From: Castellaniella sp044508625
Lineage (GTDB): Bacteria; Pseudomonadota; Gammaproteobacteria; Burkholderiales; Burkholderiaceae_B
NCBI GenBank assembly: GCA_044508625.1
Contig: JBIQHJ010000013.1
Coordinates: 1-64,000 of the forward strand
Length of the DNA: 64,000 nucleotides
Direction: 5' to 3'
The number at the start of each line of letters is the position of its first letter. The stretch's first letter is position 1. The notes under the pieces are model-generated. The model had not been told where the DNA came from and did not search any database. It saw only the letters and a list, made by a program, of their open reading frames with translations. The position numbers and the translations under genes are program-made. Shown here piece after piece: positions 37,044 through 45,447 of this stretch.

Positions 37044-38129
37044 TCAGAATGCGAAGCGGCGGCGCACGCGCACGCCCAGCAGAGACCCCAGGAATGCCAT
37101 GGGCACCCAGATCCAGCCGTGCAGGCTGCCGGTCGAGATGCCGCTGACCATGGCGCCGATGTTGCAGCCGAAGGCGAGCCGCGAGCTGTAGCCCAGCAGG
37201 AAGCCGGCCACGATGCCCACGATCCACTGGGTGCCGGTGAGAGGCTTGGCCGAGCCGCTGCCCGCGGGCTTGCCCGCCGCGATCCACAAGGCGCCGGCGA
37301 GGATCCCCAGGTTGGTGATCGAGGTGACGTCCAGGAACACGGACTGCCTGAGCGTCGCGGCGTTGACGGCCTCGCTCCAGAAGGGATTGGCGGCGGGATC
37401 GAAGGCCCCGGCCGCCGTCGCGAGCTTGGCCGCCCACAGGCCAAAGCCATAGACGATCCCCCAGGGCTGGCCCGCGATCACGAGGTTCAGCGCGGCCAGG
37501 GCGGCCAGCAGCAGCGCGCCGATCAGCAGCTTGCGGTCGAACAGGGGCGCCGAGCGCCCGGCCCAGCGCACCACCCCCAGGCCCACGGCCGCCAGCCCCG
37601 CCAGGGTGATGGCGAGCGCGGCCGGCGCGCCGAAATGCGCGACCAGTCCGTAAGGCGGGACGGCCCCCAGCGCCAGCCAGCGGTCCAGGGTCGCCGACCC
37701 CAGGAAGCTGCCGATCGCGAACAGCGGCAGGATCGCCATGTTGAGGGGGATGCCCAGGCCCGCCTTGTACAGCGTGCCCGAGCCGCAGCCGTCGGCCACC
37801 TGCATGCAGGCGCCAAACACGAAGGCGCCCACCAGCAGGCTGATGCTGGGCGGGCCCAGGGCCGCGCCCAGGTCCGTCGGATAGGCGGCGAGCAGGGGCA
37901 TGGACACCGCGGCGGCCACGGCCAGCAGCAGCAATTGCGCCAGCACGCCGCTGGGATCGCGCCGCTCGATCAGCCGGCGCCAGCCGGTGGTGAAGCCGAA
38001 GCGGGCGCCGGCCAGGACCGCGCCCATGCCCACGCCGACGGCGAACAGCAGGGCCTGGCGCAGCGCCACGGACCAGGCGAGGAAGACTACGAAGGCGACC
38101 ACCAGGATCGCGAGGGGACTGCGTTTCAC
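37044..38129 (-). CDS. YeeE/YedE-family sulfur-compound permease
   Basis: Inner-membrane protein of the Sulf_transp (DUF395) family, whose YeeE/TsuA members take up thiosulfate through conserved cysteines. 361 residues, about nine or ten hydrophobic helices. Conserved Cys/Gly motifs are CMQVADGCGSGTLYKAG in the first half and AFGCNIGAMVSGISTGSLHGW near the C-terminus, the expected internal duplication. Lies between a periplasmic rhodanese upstream (39-bp gap) and a small membrane peptide downstream. A thiosulfate or sulfane-sulfur uptake role is inferred from family and neighbours. Confidence 0.9.
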   Translation of the reverse strand: MKRSPLAILVVAFVVFLAWSVALRQALLFAVGVGMGAVLAGARFGFTTGWRRLIERRDPSGVLAQLLLLAVAAAVSMPLLAAYPTDLGAALGPPSISLLVGAFVFGACMQVADGCGSGTLYKAGLGIPLNMAILPLFAIGSFLGSATLDRWLALGAVPPYGLVAHFGAPAALAITLAGLAAVGLGVVRWAGRSAPLFDRKLLIGALLLAALAALNLVIAGQPWGIVYGFGLWAAKLATAAGAFDPAANPFWSEAVNAATLRQSVFLDVTSITNLGILAGALWIAAGKPAGSGSAKPLTGTQWIVGIVAGFLLGYSSRLAFGCNIGAMVSGISTGSLHGWIWVPMAFLGSLLGVRVRRRFAF

Positions 38130-38168
38130 GCGCTTTCCTTCTTTCCTTGCAAGTGGGGCCGGCCGGCC

Positions 38169-39107
38169 TCAGCCCATCAGGCCCTTGAGCTTGTCGAGGA
38201 TCTGGGAGCCGCGGCCCGGCACGTTGTCCATCGGCAGCGCGGAATCATGCGACCACTCGGCGAGCGAGGCGGGATACAGGCGGACGTTCTTCTGGCCCAC
38301 CACCTCCGAGAGCGCGAACCAGTCGGTGGCCGCCCAGTGCCCGGTATTGCAGAAGGAGATCGTCTCGTCGGCCGGCTCGGGCAGCGACTGCGCGGCGATC
38401 TTGCGGGCCTCGTCGGCCGACACGAAGATCGAGGTGCCCGGCTTGAACCACTTGCCGTTCTCGAGGTTGACGGCGCCCTTGATCGTGCCGGGGACCTGCG
38501 CGGTCGGCGCCTTGGTCTTGCCCAGGTAGAAGTCCAGCGGACGGGCGTCGAGCAGCCGAGTGCGGGGATTGCCGACCTGGGCCGCCACCTGCTCTTTGGT
38601 GGCGACCAGGCTTTCGTCCACCTGGGGCTGGAAGCCGCTGGCCGCGACCGTCACGGGCGCCTGGTCCTGCGGCAGCCTGGCATCGGCCCAGGCCTTGAGG
38701 CCGCCATTGAGGATGGAGAGTTCCTTGAGGCCGAGGTATTTCAGGGTCCAGTACACGCGGGCCGAGGCGCCGAAGTCGGTGGCGTCGGCCCCCGAGGACA
38801 CCACGACCGCGTGCGTCCCGGTGTCCACGCCCAGGCCGCGCACGACCTCGGCCAGGCGCGAGACGGGCGGCAGCTCGCCCGGGTTGTCGGCCGGGCCGCG
38901 CCATTGCCCGTAGGGCGCCGACACCGCCCCCGGGATGTGGCCGGCCGCGTACGCGTCGGCGGGACGGATGTCGATCACGCGCACGGCGGGCTGCTGGCGG
39001 ATCGCATCCAGCTCGGACGGCGTCAGCAGCGGCTGCGCGGCCCAGGCGGCCGAGGAGGCGCCCAGCGCCACGAGGACGGCGCCCAAGAGGGAATACAGGG
39101 ATTTCAT
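38169..39107 (-). CDS. Periplasmic two-domain rhodanese-type sulfurtransferase
   Basis: Transfers sulfane sulfur, for example from thiosulfate. 312 residues: signal peptide (MKSLYSLLGAVLVALGASSA, cleavage near AWA-AQP), an N-terminal rhodanese domain (VRVIDIRPADAYAAGHIPGA) whose loop lacks the catalytic Cys, and a C-terminal active domain with FCNTGHWAATDWF. That is the usual tandem-rhodanese arrangement. ATG at 39107 is set by the signal peptide. First gene of an operon with YeeE/YedE permease; a perfect inverted repeat overlaps its predicted promoter. Confidence 0.92.
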   Translation of the reverse strand: MKSLYSLLGAVLVALGASSAAWAAQPLLTPSELDAIRQQPAVRVIDIRPADAYAAGHIPGAVSAPYGQWRGPADNPGELPPVSRLAEVVRGLGVDTGTHAVVVSSGADATDFGASARVYWTLKYLGLKELSILNGGLKAWADARLPQDQAPVTVAASGFQPQVDESLVATKEQVAAQVGNPRTRLLDARPLDFYLGKTKAPTAQVPGTIKGAVNLENGKWFKPGTSIFVSADEARKIAAQSLPEPADETISFCNTGHWAATDWFALSEVVGQKNVRLYPASLAEWSHDSALPMDNVPGRGSQILDKLKGLMG

Positions 39108-39123
39108 GATGATGACCTGAAGC

Positions 39124-39152
39124 AATAAGAAGGGGAGTTCTTATTTTCTCAA
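39124..39152 (-). promoter_or_regulatory. Promoter with perfect inverted repeat upstream of the rhodanese operon
   Basis: AATAAGAA (39124-39131) and TTCTTATT (39138-39145) form a perfect 8-bp inverted repeat with a 6-bp centre. On the minus strand a -35-like TTGAGA (39147-39152) precedes CTTATT (39124-39129) at 17 bp, so the repeat covers the weak -10 and part of the spacer. This is a likely operator, 17 bp before the ATG. Confidence 0.5.
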
Positions 39153-39275
39153 ACTTTAAGGCCTCATGGACGCGGCGCCATAGATCGGCTGATTATTTGC
39201 TTCTAGCCGCCGCCCATAAGGCGCGACAGTCCGCGATCGGGCGGCGCGATCCGGCGGCGCAAGCCGGCGCGGCGC

Positions 39276-39329
39276 GGCGCGCAGGCGGGTGGCGGCGCGC
39301 AGGCGGGTGGCAGCGCGCGGGCGGGCGGC
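39276..39329. repeat. Three tandem 18-bp repeats between rhodanese and PfkB genes
   Basis: Units of GGCGCGCAGGCGGGTGGC at 39276-39293 and 39294-39311 (identical) and a diverged copy at 39312-39329, in the 245-bp non-coding gap 39108-39352. Apart from these repeats and the rhodanese promoter, nothing else was recognised in this gap. Confidence 0.6.
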
Positions 39330-39352
39330 GTCGCGCCATCGGCACGGGCGCC

Positions 39353-40255
39353 CTATTCCCGCAGCGCGCCGGCCAGGTTGGCCGGCAGCACCCCGAGGAC
39401 GCGGGCGGCACTGTCGGCCGCCTCGGACAAGGCGCGCGCGGGGTCGGCGCCCCGTGCCCACTCGTGCACGAAAGCCGAGGCGAAGGCGTCGCCAGCCCCC
39501 ACGGTGGAGACGACCTCGACCGTCCGCGCGGAGCCGAAATGGGCGGCGCGGCCATCGTGGAACAGCGCGCCCCCCTCGCCCAGGGTGATGAGGACGCCCT
39601 GGCCCTCGCGTGCCAGGACGCGGCGGGCCAGGGCCTCGGCGCCCTCGAAGGAGAGTCCGGCGGCGTCCGCGGGCGGATCCTCGCCGCACAGGCGGGCGGC
39701 CTCGTAGGCGTTCATGCACAGCAGGTCGGCCTCGCGCCGCAGGATCCGGAGGGCCTCGGGATGCGCGAGCTGGCGCGCGCCCGGGGTCACCACCAGCCGG
39801 AACCCGCGCGCGCCCTTCCCCGACAGTGCGGCCCCCAGGTGCTCTTGCGACTCCAGCGAAAGGCCGGTGACGTAGGCGACGTCGCAATCGGGCAGGCCTG
39901 GAAAGCCCTGCGCGCCCACCCGGGCGCTCGCGCCGCGCTGCGCATAGGCGCGGGCGGCGCCTTGCTCGTCGACCATCACGACGGCCTTGCCGGTGGGATC
40001 CTCCGAGGCCTCGAACGCCGGACGCACGCCGTGCCGCGCCAGCAGACCGTCGAGCAGGCCGCCCTCGAGGTCTCGCCCCACGCAGGCCTGCACCGTCGCC
40101 CGCGCGCCGCGCGCCGCGAAGTTCAGGCCGGCGTTCACCGCGCCGCCGCCGGCGTACAGGCCGATGTGCGCCACGTCCTGCTTGGCGCCCCGCATGGGCA
40201 GGACGCGGGCCACCACGATGTCCATCACCGCCGCCCCGATCGTCAGGACCTTCAT
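39353..40255 (-). CDS. PfkB-family carbohydrate kinase
   Basis: Ribokinase-like sugar or nucleoside kinase, 300 residues. N-terminal signature region GLYAGGGAVNAGLNFAARGA, C-terminal PfkB signature with catalytic base in VVSTVGAGDAFASAFVHEW. ATG at 40255 has GGAGG upstream. The 17-bp gap to the TRIC-like gene suggests co-transcription. Substrate cannot be told from sequence; pseudouridine, ribose or fructose-type sugars are all possible for the family. Confidence 0.88.
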   Translation of the reverse strand: MKVLTIGAAVMDIVVARVLPMRGAKQDVAHIGLYAGGGAVNAGLNFAARGARATVQACVGRDLEGGLLDGLLARHGVRPAFEASEDPTGKAVVMVDEQGAARAYAQRGASARVGAQGFPGLPDCDVAYVTGLSLESQEHLGAALSGKGARGFRLVVTPGARQLAHPEALRILRREADLLCMNAYEAARLCGEDPPADAAGLSFEGAEALARRVLAREGQGVLITLGEGGALFHDGRAAHFGSARTVEVVSTVGAGDAFASAFVHEWARGADPARALSEAADSAARVLGVLPANLAGALRE

Positions 40256-40273
40256 CGAAACCTCCAATCCGCG

Positions 40274-40915
40274 TCAGTGCAGGTCGCGCGTATAGACGAA
40301 CTTGGGCATGCTCCAGCCGAAACGCAAGGCAAGCAGCCGCAAGGCGAGGCCGGCGGCCATCGCCGCGGCCATCACGGTCTCGTGATGCCATTGCAGCGCA
40401 TGTCCGGCCACGTACAGGGCGCCGGTCGCCACGGAGACCGTGGCGTACAGCTCGGCGCGGAACAGCAGCGGGACCTCGTTGCACAGGACGTCGCGCAGCA
40501 CGCCGCCCACGCAGCCCGTGATCATGCCCGAGGCGATGACGATGCCGAAGGGCAGGCCCAGGCCGATGGCCACGTTGCAGCCGATGACCGTGAACACCAC
40601 CAGGCCCACGGCGTCCAGGAACAGGAACAGGCTTCGCAGTTGCGCCAGGTGGCGGGCAAAGGCGATGGTCGCGAGCGCGGCCACGCCCGTGACCACCAGG
40701 TAGGAAGGATGGGCGATCCAGCCCAGCGGATGATGATCCAGCAGGAGGTCGCGCACGGAGCCTCCACCCAGCGCCGTGACCCAGCCCAGGAGGCAGACGC
40801 CGACCCAGTCCATTTCACGCCGCCCCGCGGCCAGCGCCGCCGTCATCGCCTCGGCCGAGATGGCGACGAAATAGAGCATCGAGAGGAACAGGGCCGCCTG
40901 GGGGGTTTCGCTCAC
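40274..40915 (-). CDS. Trimeric intracellular cation (TRIC)-like channel, UPF0126 family
   Basis: 213 residues, seven hydrophobic helices with two repeated UPF0126 units (TALGGGSVRDLLLDHHP and TGCVGGVLRDVLCNEVPLLF), the YadS-type arrangement. Bacterial members form K+/cation channels. The start is taken as GTG 40915 because AGGGA lies five bases before it; an ATG at 40878 would lose part of the first helix. Divergent from the alpha-carbonic anhydrase gene across 97 bp, and followed by a PfkB kinase. Confidence 0.85.
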   Translation of the reverse strand: MSETPQAALFLSMLYFVAISAEAMTAALAAGRREMDWVGVCLLGWVTALGGGSVRDLLLDHHPLGWIAHPSYLVVTGVAALATIAFARHLAQLRSLFLFLDAVGLVVFTVIGCNVAIGLGLPFGIVIASGMITGCVGGVLRDVLCNEVPLLFRAELYATVSVATGALYVAGHALQWHHETVMAAAMAAGLALRLLALRFGWSMPKFVYTRDLH

Positions 40916-41012
40916 GGAAGTCCCTTGGAAAACACGAATTCCCTTAGAATTTAACGCATCCGCTCGATCACAATCCGTAACCCCTCCTTCCATTCCGAAA
41001 AAAGGAACCCGC

Positions 41013-41750
41013 ATGAGACACTCGACGCTGCTGGCCGCCGGACTGCTTCTTTGCGCGCACGCCACCTGGGCGGCCGGACCCGCCCAATGGGGCTACGAGG
41101 GGGCGCAGGGCCCCGCGCACTGGGGCGGCCTCGATCCCGGCTTCGCCGCCTGCGCCGAGGGGCGCAACCAGTCGCCGGTCGACATCCGCTCGGCGGTCGA
41201 GGCCGGGCTGCCGCCACTGCGCACGCGCTATGCCGCGGGGCCCGCGACCATCGTCGACAACGGCCACACCATCCAGGTCGATTTCGCACCGGGCGGCGTC
41301 CTCGAGCTGGACGGCGACGCGTTCGAGCTCAAGCAGGTGCATTTCCACGCGCCCGGCGAAAACACGATCGACGGCCGCTCCTTTCCTTTCGAGGCCCATT
41401 TCGTGCATGCCGACGCCAAGGGCGCCCTGGCCGTGATCGGGGTCATGTACGAGACCGGCGCGGCCAGCGAGGCGCTCGCCCCGATCTGGGCCGAGCTGCC
41501 GCAGGGGCCCGGCCCCGCGCGGCCCCTGGCCCAGCCCGTCGACGCCGCCCGCCTGCTGCCCGCCTCGATGGACTACTACCGCTACAGCGGCTCCCTCACC
41601 ACGCCGCCCTGCTCCGAGGGCGTGCGCTGGCTGGTGCTCAAGGCGCCGCTGACGGTCTCGGCCGAGCAGGTCGCGGCGTTCCAGCGCATCGTGGGAGGCC
41701 CCAACAACCGCCCGGTACAGCCCCTCAACGGGCGCCTGATCGTCCGCTAG
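41013..41750 (+). CDS. Alpha-class carbonic anhydrase, periplasmic
   Basis: Zinc enzyme for CO2/bicarbonate interconversion in the periplasm. 245 residues: signal peptide to about residue 21 (LLCAHATWAAG), then NQSPVDIR, zinc ligands H110, H112 (QVHFHAPGEN) and H129 (FEAHFVHAD), and SLTTPPCSEGVRWLVL. Cys47 and the TTPPC cysteine are the usual disulfide pair. AAAGGAA lies just before the ATG. Likely a single gene, with the PIG-L gene 51 bp behind it. Confidence 0.94.
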   Translation: MRHSTLLAAGLLLCAHATWAAGPAQWGYEGAQGPAHWGGLDPGFAACAEGRNQSPVDIRSAVEAGLPPLRTRYAAGPATIVDNGHTIQVDFAPGGVLELDGDAFELKQVHFHAPGENTIDGRSFPFEAHFVHADAKGALAVIGVMYETGAASEALAPIWAELPQGPGPARPLAQPVDAARLLPASMDYYRYSGSLTTPPCSEGVRWLVLKAPLTVSAEQVAAFQRIVGGPNNRPVQPLNGRLIVR

Positions 41751-41801
41751 GCCCCGTCTGTGCCGCACCGCCCATCCGCCTCGTCCGGCCGGCCCCGTCC
41801 G

Positions 41802-43856
41802 ATGCCGCGCCGGCGCATCGTTGCGTTGGATGGGTTTCTCGCGGCGCTGCGCCGGCTCCCCGCAGTCCTCATCGTTTTCCTGCCGCTGCTGGGCGCCGCG
41901 TCGTGGCCGGCGCCGGCGCTGGCGGACGAGGGGGTGTCCTGCCATGGGATCCGTGACCTGGTCTTCGTCGCCCACATGGACGACGACCTGCTGTTCATGA
42001 ACCCGGACATCGCGAACACCCTGGACGCGGGAGGCTGCCTGCAGGTCGTCTACCTGACCGCCAGCGACCGCGGCGAGGGCGCGCCGTACATGCTGGGCCG
42101 CGAGCGCGGCATCCAGGCGGCCTATGCCCGGGCGGCCGGCGCGCGCGATGCCTGGGTCGAGGACGTGCTCACGGCCGACGGCCGCCGCCTCGCGCGCCAC
42201 ACGCTGGCGGACGACCCGCGCGTCCGCCTGGTCCTGATGCGCATCCAGGACCCCTGGCTGGGCAAGGGCTGGGGCAGCCTCACGCCGCTCAGCCGGATGG
42301 AGTCCGAGCCCACCGCCGAGGCCGAGTCGATCGGCCCGCTGGTCGAGCGCTACGTCCGTTCCGGCATGGTGGACACCCTGGCGGCGCTGATCCGCGACTA
42401 CGGGCCCACCACCGTCCGCTACATGGACGCCACCATCGCCACGCCCTATGCCGAGCTGTGCTGGCGCTGCGCCGGGAACGACCACCCCGACCACATCGCC
42501 AGCGCCCGGCTGGTGCGCGAGGCCATGGCCCGCGCCCCTGGCATCTATGCCGAGACCGGCTATCTGAACTACCCCAGCCAGGAACGCCCGGGCAACCTCG
42601 ACCCGGCGCAGGCGGCGGCCAAGACCCAGGTGTTCCTGGCCTACATGCGCCACGACTATCGCTACTGCCGCGATCCGGCGCACTGCGACCGGCCGGCCGG
42701 CCCCGAGGCCTTGTGGGTGTCACGGATATACTATGTATCCAATGGGAACACTCCCGCCACCCTGCTCGCAAGACCGGGCGGCCCCGTCCTGCTGACGGTG
42801 GACGAGCACGCCAACACCGTGAACCTGCGCGCCGAGGGCGCGGGCCTGGCCTTGGGCCCGCAGGCGCGCAGCCCCGATCCCGCGACGGTCTTCCAGCCCA
42901 CGGCCCAGGGCGCCGGCGTCCTCATCCGCGGCCCGGACGGCCGGATCCTGTCCACCGTGATCGGCCCACCAGGCGGGCCGGCCGACTGGCGGCCCATCGA
43001 GGGCGCCCGCCTGACGCGCCCGCCGGTCGTCACGGCGGGATCCTCCCCGTGGGCGCTGGGCATGGGCAACGACGGCCGCTTCCAGCTCAGCCGATGGGAC
43101 GCGGCGCGCCGGCAGTGGGCCGCATGGCGCGCCCTGCCCCCGCTGCCCGGCGCGCGCGCCGAAGTAGCGATCGCCGAACGCACAGCCGCCCGCGCGGGCC
43201 GGGGCGAGAGCGGCAGCCGCGCCACGAACGGGGGTTTCATGGTCCTCGCCACCGACGACGCCGGCCGGCTCTGGTGCGCGAGCGGAGGCGGGACGGGCGG
43301 CGCCCAAGCAAGCGGCCCCGAAACGCTCTACATCGGCCTTCCGGCGCGCTGGCGCCGCATCCCGGGCGTCCTCGGCGACGGCGGCCTGGCAGTGGCGGAA
43401 AACGCCGTGGGCCGCATGGAAGCCTATGTGCGCGACCTGCGCAGCGGGCGGATGCTGCGCCTGGTGCAGCGCCACGGCCGCAGCGCCTGCGGCGGCTGGG
43501 GCAAGCCCGAGGACCTGGGGCTGGCCTACCAGGGCCGCCCGGCGGCGATCCTCGGGCCCGCCGGCCACGTGATCGTCGCCGCCCGCGAACCCGGCGGGGG
43601 CCCGCTGTGGCTGGTCCAGGACGGCCGCCCGCGCAGGCTGCCGGGGGCGCCCGCCTCCGATCCCAGCCTCGCCGTCATCGACGGCGTCCTGCACGTCACG
43701 GCGCGCCAGGCGGGGCCCGACCAGGACTACCTGGTGCTGAGCCGCCACCGGGGCGTCTGGCGCGGCGACATCGTCCACGGCCCGCGCCCGCCGGCCCCCG
43801 ACCCCTCGATCGTCCGCAAGCCGCCGGCGCTCAAGGCGTCGATGCCCGCCCGCTGA
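41802..43856 (+). CDS. Secreted PIG-L deacetylase fused to a propeller-like C-terminal domain
   Basis: 684 residues from ATG 41802 (an in-frame GTG lies at 41760). Signal peptide (AVLIVFLPLLGAASWPAPALA). PIG-L/LmbE zinc deacetylase domain, about residues 45-300, with AHMDDD (H58, D60-D62; usual motif AHPDDE) and the second metal motif DHPDHIASAR. The C-terminal half (about 320-650) has repeated Trp/Gly segments (SSPWALGMGNDGRFQLSRW; GGFMVLATDDAGRLWC; VIVAAREPGGGPLWLVQDG) that look like a PLL-type beta-propeller lectin. Probably removes acetyl groups from an N-acetyl sugar of an exported glycan; the substrate is unknown. Confidence 0.83.
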   Translation: MPRRRIVALDGFLAALRRLPAVLIVFLPLLGAASWPAPALADEGVSCHGIRDLVFVAHMDDDLLFMNPDIANTLDAGGCLQVVYLTASDRGEGAPYMLGRERGIQAAYARAAGARDAWVEDVLTADGRRLARHTLADDPRVRLVLMRIQDPWLGKGWGSLTPLSRMESEPTAEAESIGPLVERYVRSGMVDTLAALIRDYGPTTVRYMDATIATPYAELCWRCAGNDHPDHIASARLVREAMARAPGIYAETGYLNYPSQERPGNLDPAQAAAKTQVFLAYMRHDYRYCRDPAHCDRPAGPEALWVSRIYYVSNGNTPATLLARPGGPVLLTVDEHANTVNLRAEGAGLALGPQARSPDPATVFQPTAQGAGVLIRGPDGRILSTVIGPPGGPADWRPIEGARLTRPPVVTAGSSPWALGMGNDGRFQLSRWDAARRQWAAWRALPPLPGARAEVAIAERTAARAGRGESGSRATNGGFMVLATDDAGRLWCASGGGTGGAQASGPETLYIGLPARWRRIPGVLGDGGLAVAENAVGRMEAYVRDLRSGRMLRLVQRHGRSACGGWGKPEDLGLAYQGRPAAILGPAGHVIVAAREPGGGPLWLVQDGRPRRLPGAPASDPSLAVIDGVLHVTARQAGPDQDYLVLSRHRGVWRGDIVHGPRPPAPDPSIVRKPPALKASMPAR

Positions 43857-43926
43857 GCGCAGGCGGCCGACACCCTCAGCCGCCAAATCAGGCAAAATGC
43901 CCCTGTTTCAAACGTCCGAGGACATC

Positions 43927-44631
43927 ATGGCCGATCTGTCAGCTTTCCCGATCACCCGCAAATGGCCGGCGCGGCATCCCGACCGCATCCAGCTCTATTC
44001 CCTGCCCACTCCCAACGGCGTCAAGGTTTCCATCATGCTGGAGGAAACCGGCCTGCCGTACGAGGCGCACCTGGTCAGCTTCGACACGCGGGACCAACTG
44101 TCGCCGGAATTCCTCTCGCTCAATCCCAACAACAAGATCCCGGCCATCATCGATCCGGACGGCCCCGGAGGCCGGCCCCTGCCGCTGTTCGAGACCGGCG
44201 CGATCCTGATCTACCTGGCCGACAAGTCGGGCCGCTTCCTGCCGGCCGATCCGGCGCTGCGCTACCAGGCGATCCAGTGGCTGATGTTCCAGATGGGCGG
44301 CATCGGGCCGATGTTCGGCCAGGTGGGATTCTTCAACAGGTTCGGCGGCAAGGACTACGAGGACAAGCGTCCCCTGCAGCGCTACGTGGACGAATCCCGC
44401 CGCCTGCTCAAGGTGCTGGAGGGCCGCCTCGAGGGCCGCGCCTGGATGATGGGGGACGAATACGGGATCGTGGACATGGCGATCTTCCCGTGGGTGCGCA
44501 ACCTCATCGGCTTCTATGAGGCGGGCGAGCTCGTGGGCTTCAAGGATTTCCCGCGGGTGGCGCGGGTCCTCGAGGCCTTCCTGGCCCGCCCCGCGGTCCA
44601 GCGCGGCCTGAACATCCCGCCGCGCGGCTGA
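43927..44631 (+). CDS. Nu-class glutathione S-transferase (YfcG/YghU-like)
   Basis: 234 residues. Thioredoxin-fold domain with TPNGVKVSIMLEETGLPYEAH (the Thr/Asn of the nu class), cis-Pro in NNKIPAIIDPDG and ETGAILIYLADKSGRFLP; helical C-terminal domain with MMGDEYGIVDMAIFPW. Nu-class enzymes act as disulfide-bond reductases. ATG at 43927 is preceded by GAGG; an upstream in-frame ATG at 43897 is less likely. Converges with trmD, 4 bp between stops. Confidence 0.92.
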   Translation: MADLSAFPITRKWPARHPDRIQLYSLPTPNGVKVSIMLEETGLPYEAHLVSFDTRDQLSPEFLSLNPNNKIPAIIDPDGPGGRPLPLFETGAILIYLADKSGRFLPADPALRYQAIQWLMFQMGGIGPMFGQVGFFNRFGGKDYEDKRPLQRYVDESRRLLKVLEGRLEGRAWMMGDEYGIVDMAIFPWVRNLIGFYEAGELVGFKDFPRVARVLEAFLARPAVQRGLNIPPRG

Positions 44632-44635
44632 GGGT

Positions 44636-45412
44636 TCAGTCCCGACCCGGCGACCCATCCCCATCCGACGAGTCCCCGCCGCCGGCCTTGCCGGCCGCGC
44701 GCGCGGCCTCGATCAGGTCGGGGCGGCGCGCCGCGGTCAGGGCGAACGAGCGCCGGCGCCGCCATTCGGCGATGCGGGCGTGGTGCCCCGAGAGCAGGAC
44801 CTCGGGCACCGGCATGCCCTTCCAGACCTCGGGGCGCGTGTAGTGCGGGCTGTCCAGCAGGCCGCCGAGGGCGGGATCGAAGGAATCCTGCTCGGCCGAT
44901 TGCGCGTCGTGCAGCACGCCGGGCAGCAGACGCAGCACGGTGTCCATGACCACCATGGCCGCCAGCTCGCCGCCGGACAGCACGTAGTCGCCCAGGGACA
45001 ATTCCTCGGTCACGTACCGGTCGATGAAGCGCTGGTCCACGCCTTCGTAGCGTCCGCAGACGAGGATGGCGCCCGAGGACCGGGCCCACCGCCTGGCGAC
45101 CCGCTGGTCGTAGCGCCGGCCCGCCGGCGACAGCAGGACCACCGGCACCCGCGCGGGATCCTCGTCGGGTTCGGCCAGGCGCGCCGCCCGCGCCGCCGCC
45201 ACCGCTCGCGACAGGGGCTCGGCCATCATGACCATGCCGGGCCCGCCCCCGTAGGGACGGTCGTCCACCGTGCGATGGGCGTCCTCGGTGAAATCGCGCG
45301 GATTCCACAGCCCCAGCCGCCAGATTCCGCGCGCGTGGGCGCGCCCGCTCACGCCCTGGTCACGCAGGGCGGAAAACATCTCGGGAAACAGGGTGACCAG
45401 ATCGAATCGCAT
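44636..45412 (-). CDS. trmD: tRNA (guanine37-N1)-methyltransferase TrmD
   Basis: SPOUT methyltransferase that prevents frameshifting at proline and leucine codons. 258 residues. N-terminus MRFDLVTLFPEMFSALRDQGV, SAM-binding trefoil knot GRYEGVDQRFIDRYV and SLGDYVLSGGELAA, DRPYGGGPGMVMM loop. The last 15 residues are a Gly/Asp/Ser-rich extension. Third gene of rpsP-rimM-trmD. The usual next gene, rplS, is absent: a convergent glutathione transferase follows directly. Confidence 0.97.
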   Translation of the reverse strand: MRFDLVTLFPEMFSALRDQGVSGRAHARGIWRLGLWNPRDFTEDAHRTVDDRPYGGGPGMVMMAEPLSRAVAAARAARLAEPDEDPARVPVVLLSPAGRRYDQRVARRWARSSGAILVCGRYEGVDQRFIDRYVTEELSLGDYVLSGGELAAMVVMDTVLRLLPGVLHDAQSAEQDSFDPALGGLLDSPHYTRPEVWKGMPVPEVLLSGHHARIAEWRRRRSFALTAARRPDLIEAARAAGKAGGGDSSDGDGSPGRD

Positions 45413-45447
45413 GCTCGCGCCCCGTGAAGGTGGATGACCGCCGGCGC

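Noticed and set aside
38169..39107. Loss of function of the rhodanese because the first domain lacks the active-site Cys
   Set aside because: Tandem rhodaneses normally keep the Cys only in the C-terminal domain, and it is present here (FCNTGHW).
42722..42731. 10-mer ACGGATATAC shared by the PIG-L gene and sqr (31564-31573)
   Set aside because: Too short and both copies lie in coding sequence at unrelated positions; chance sharing is the simpler reading.
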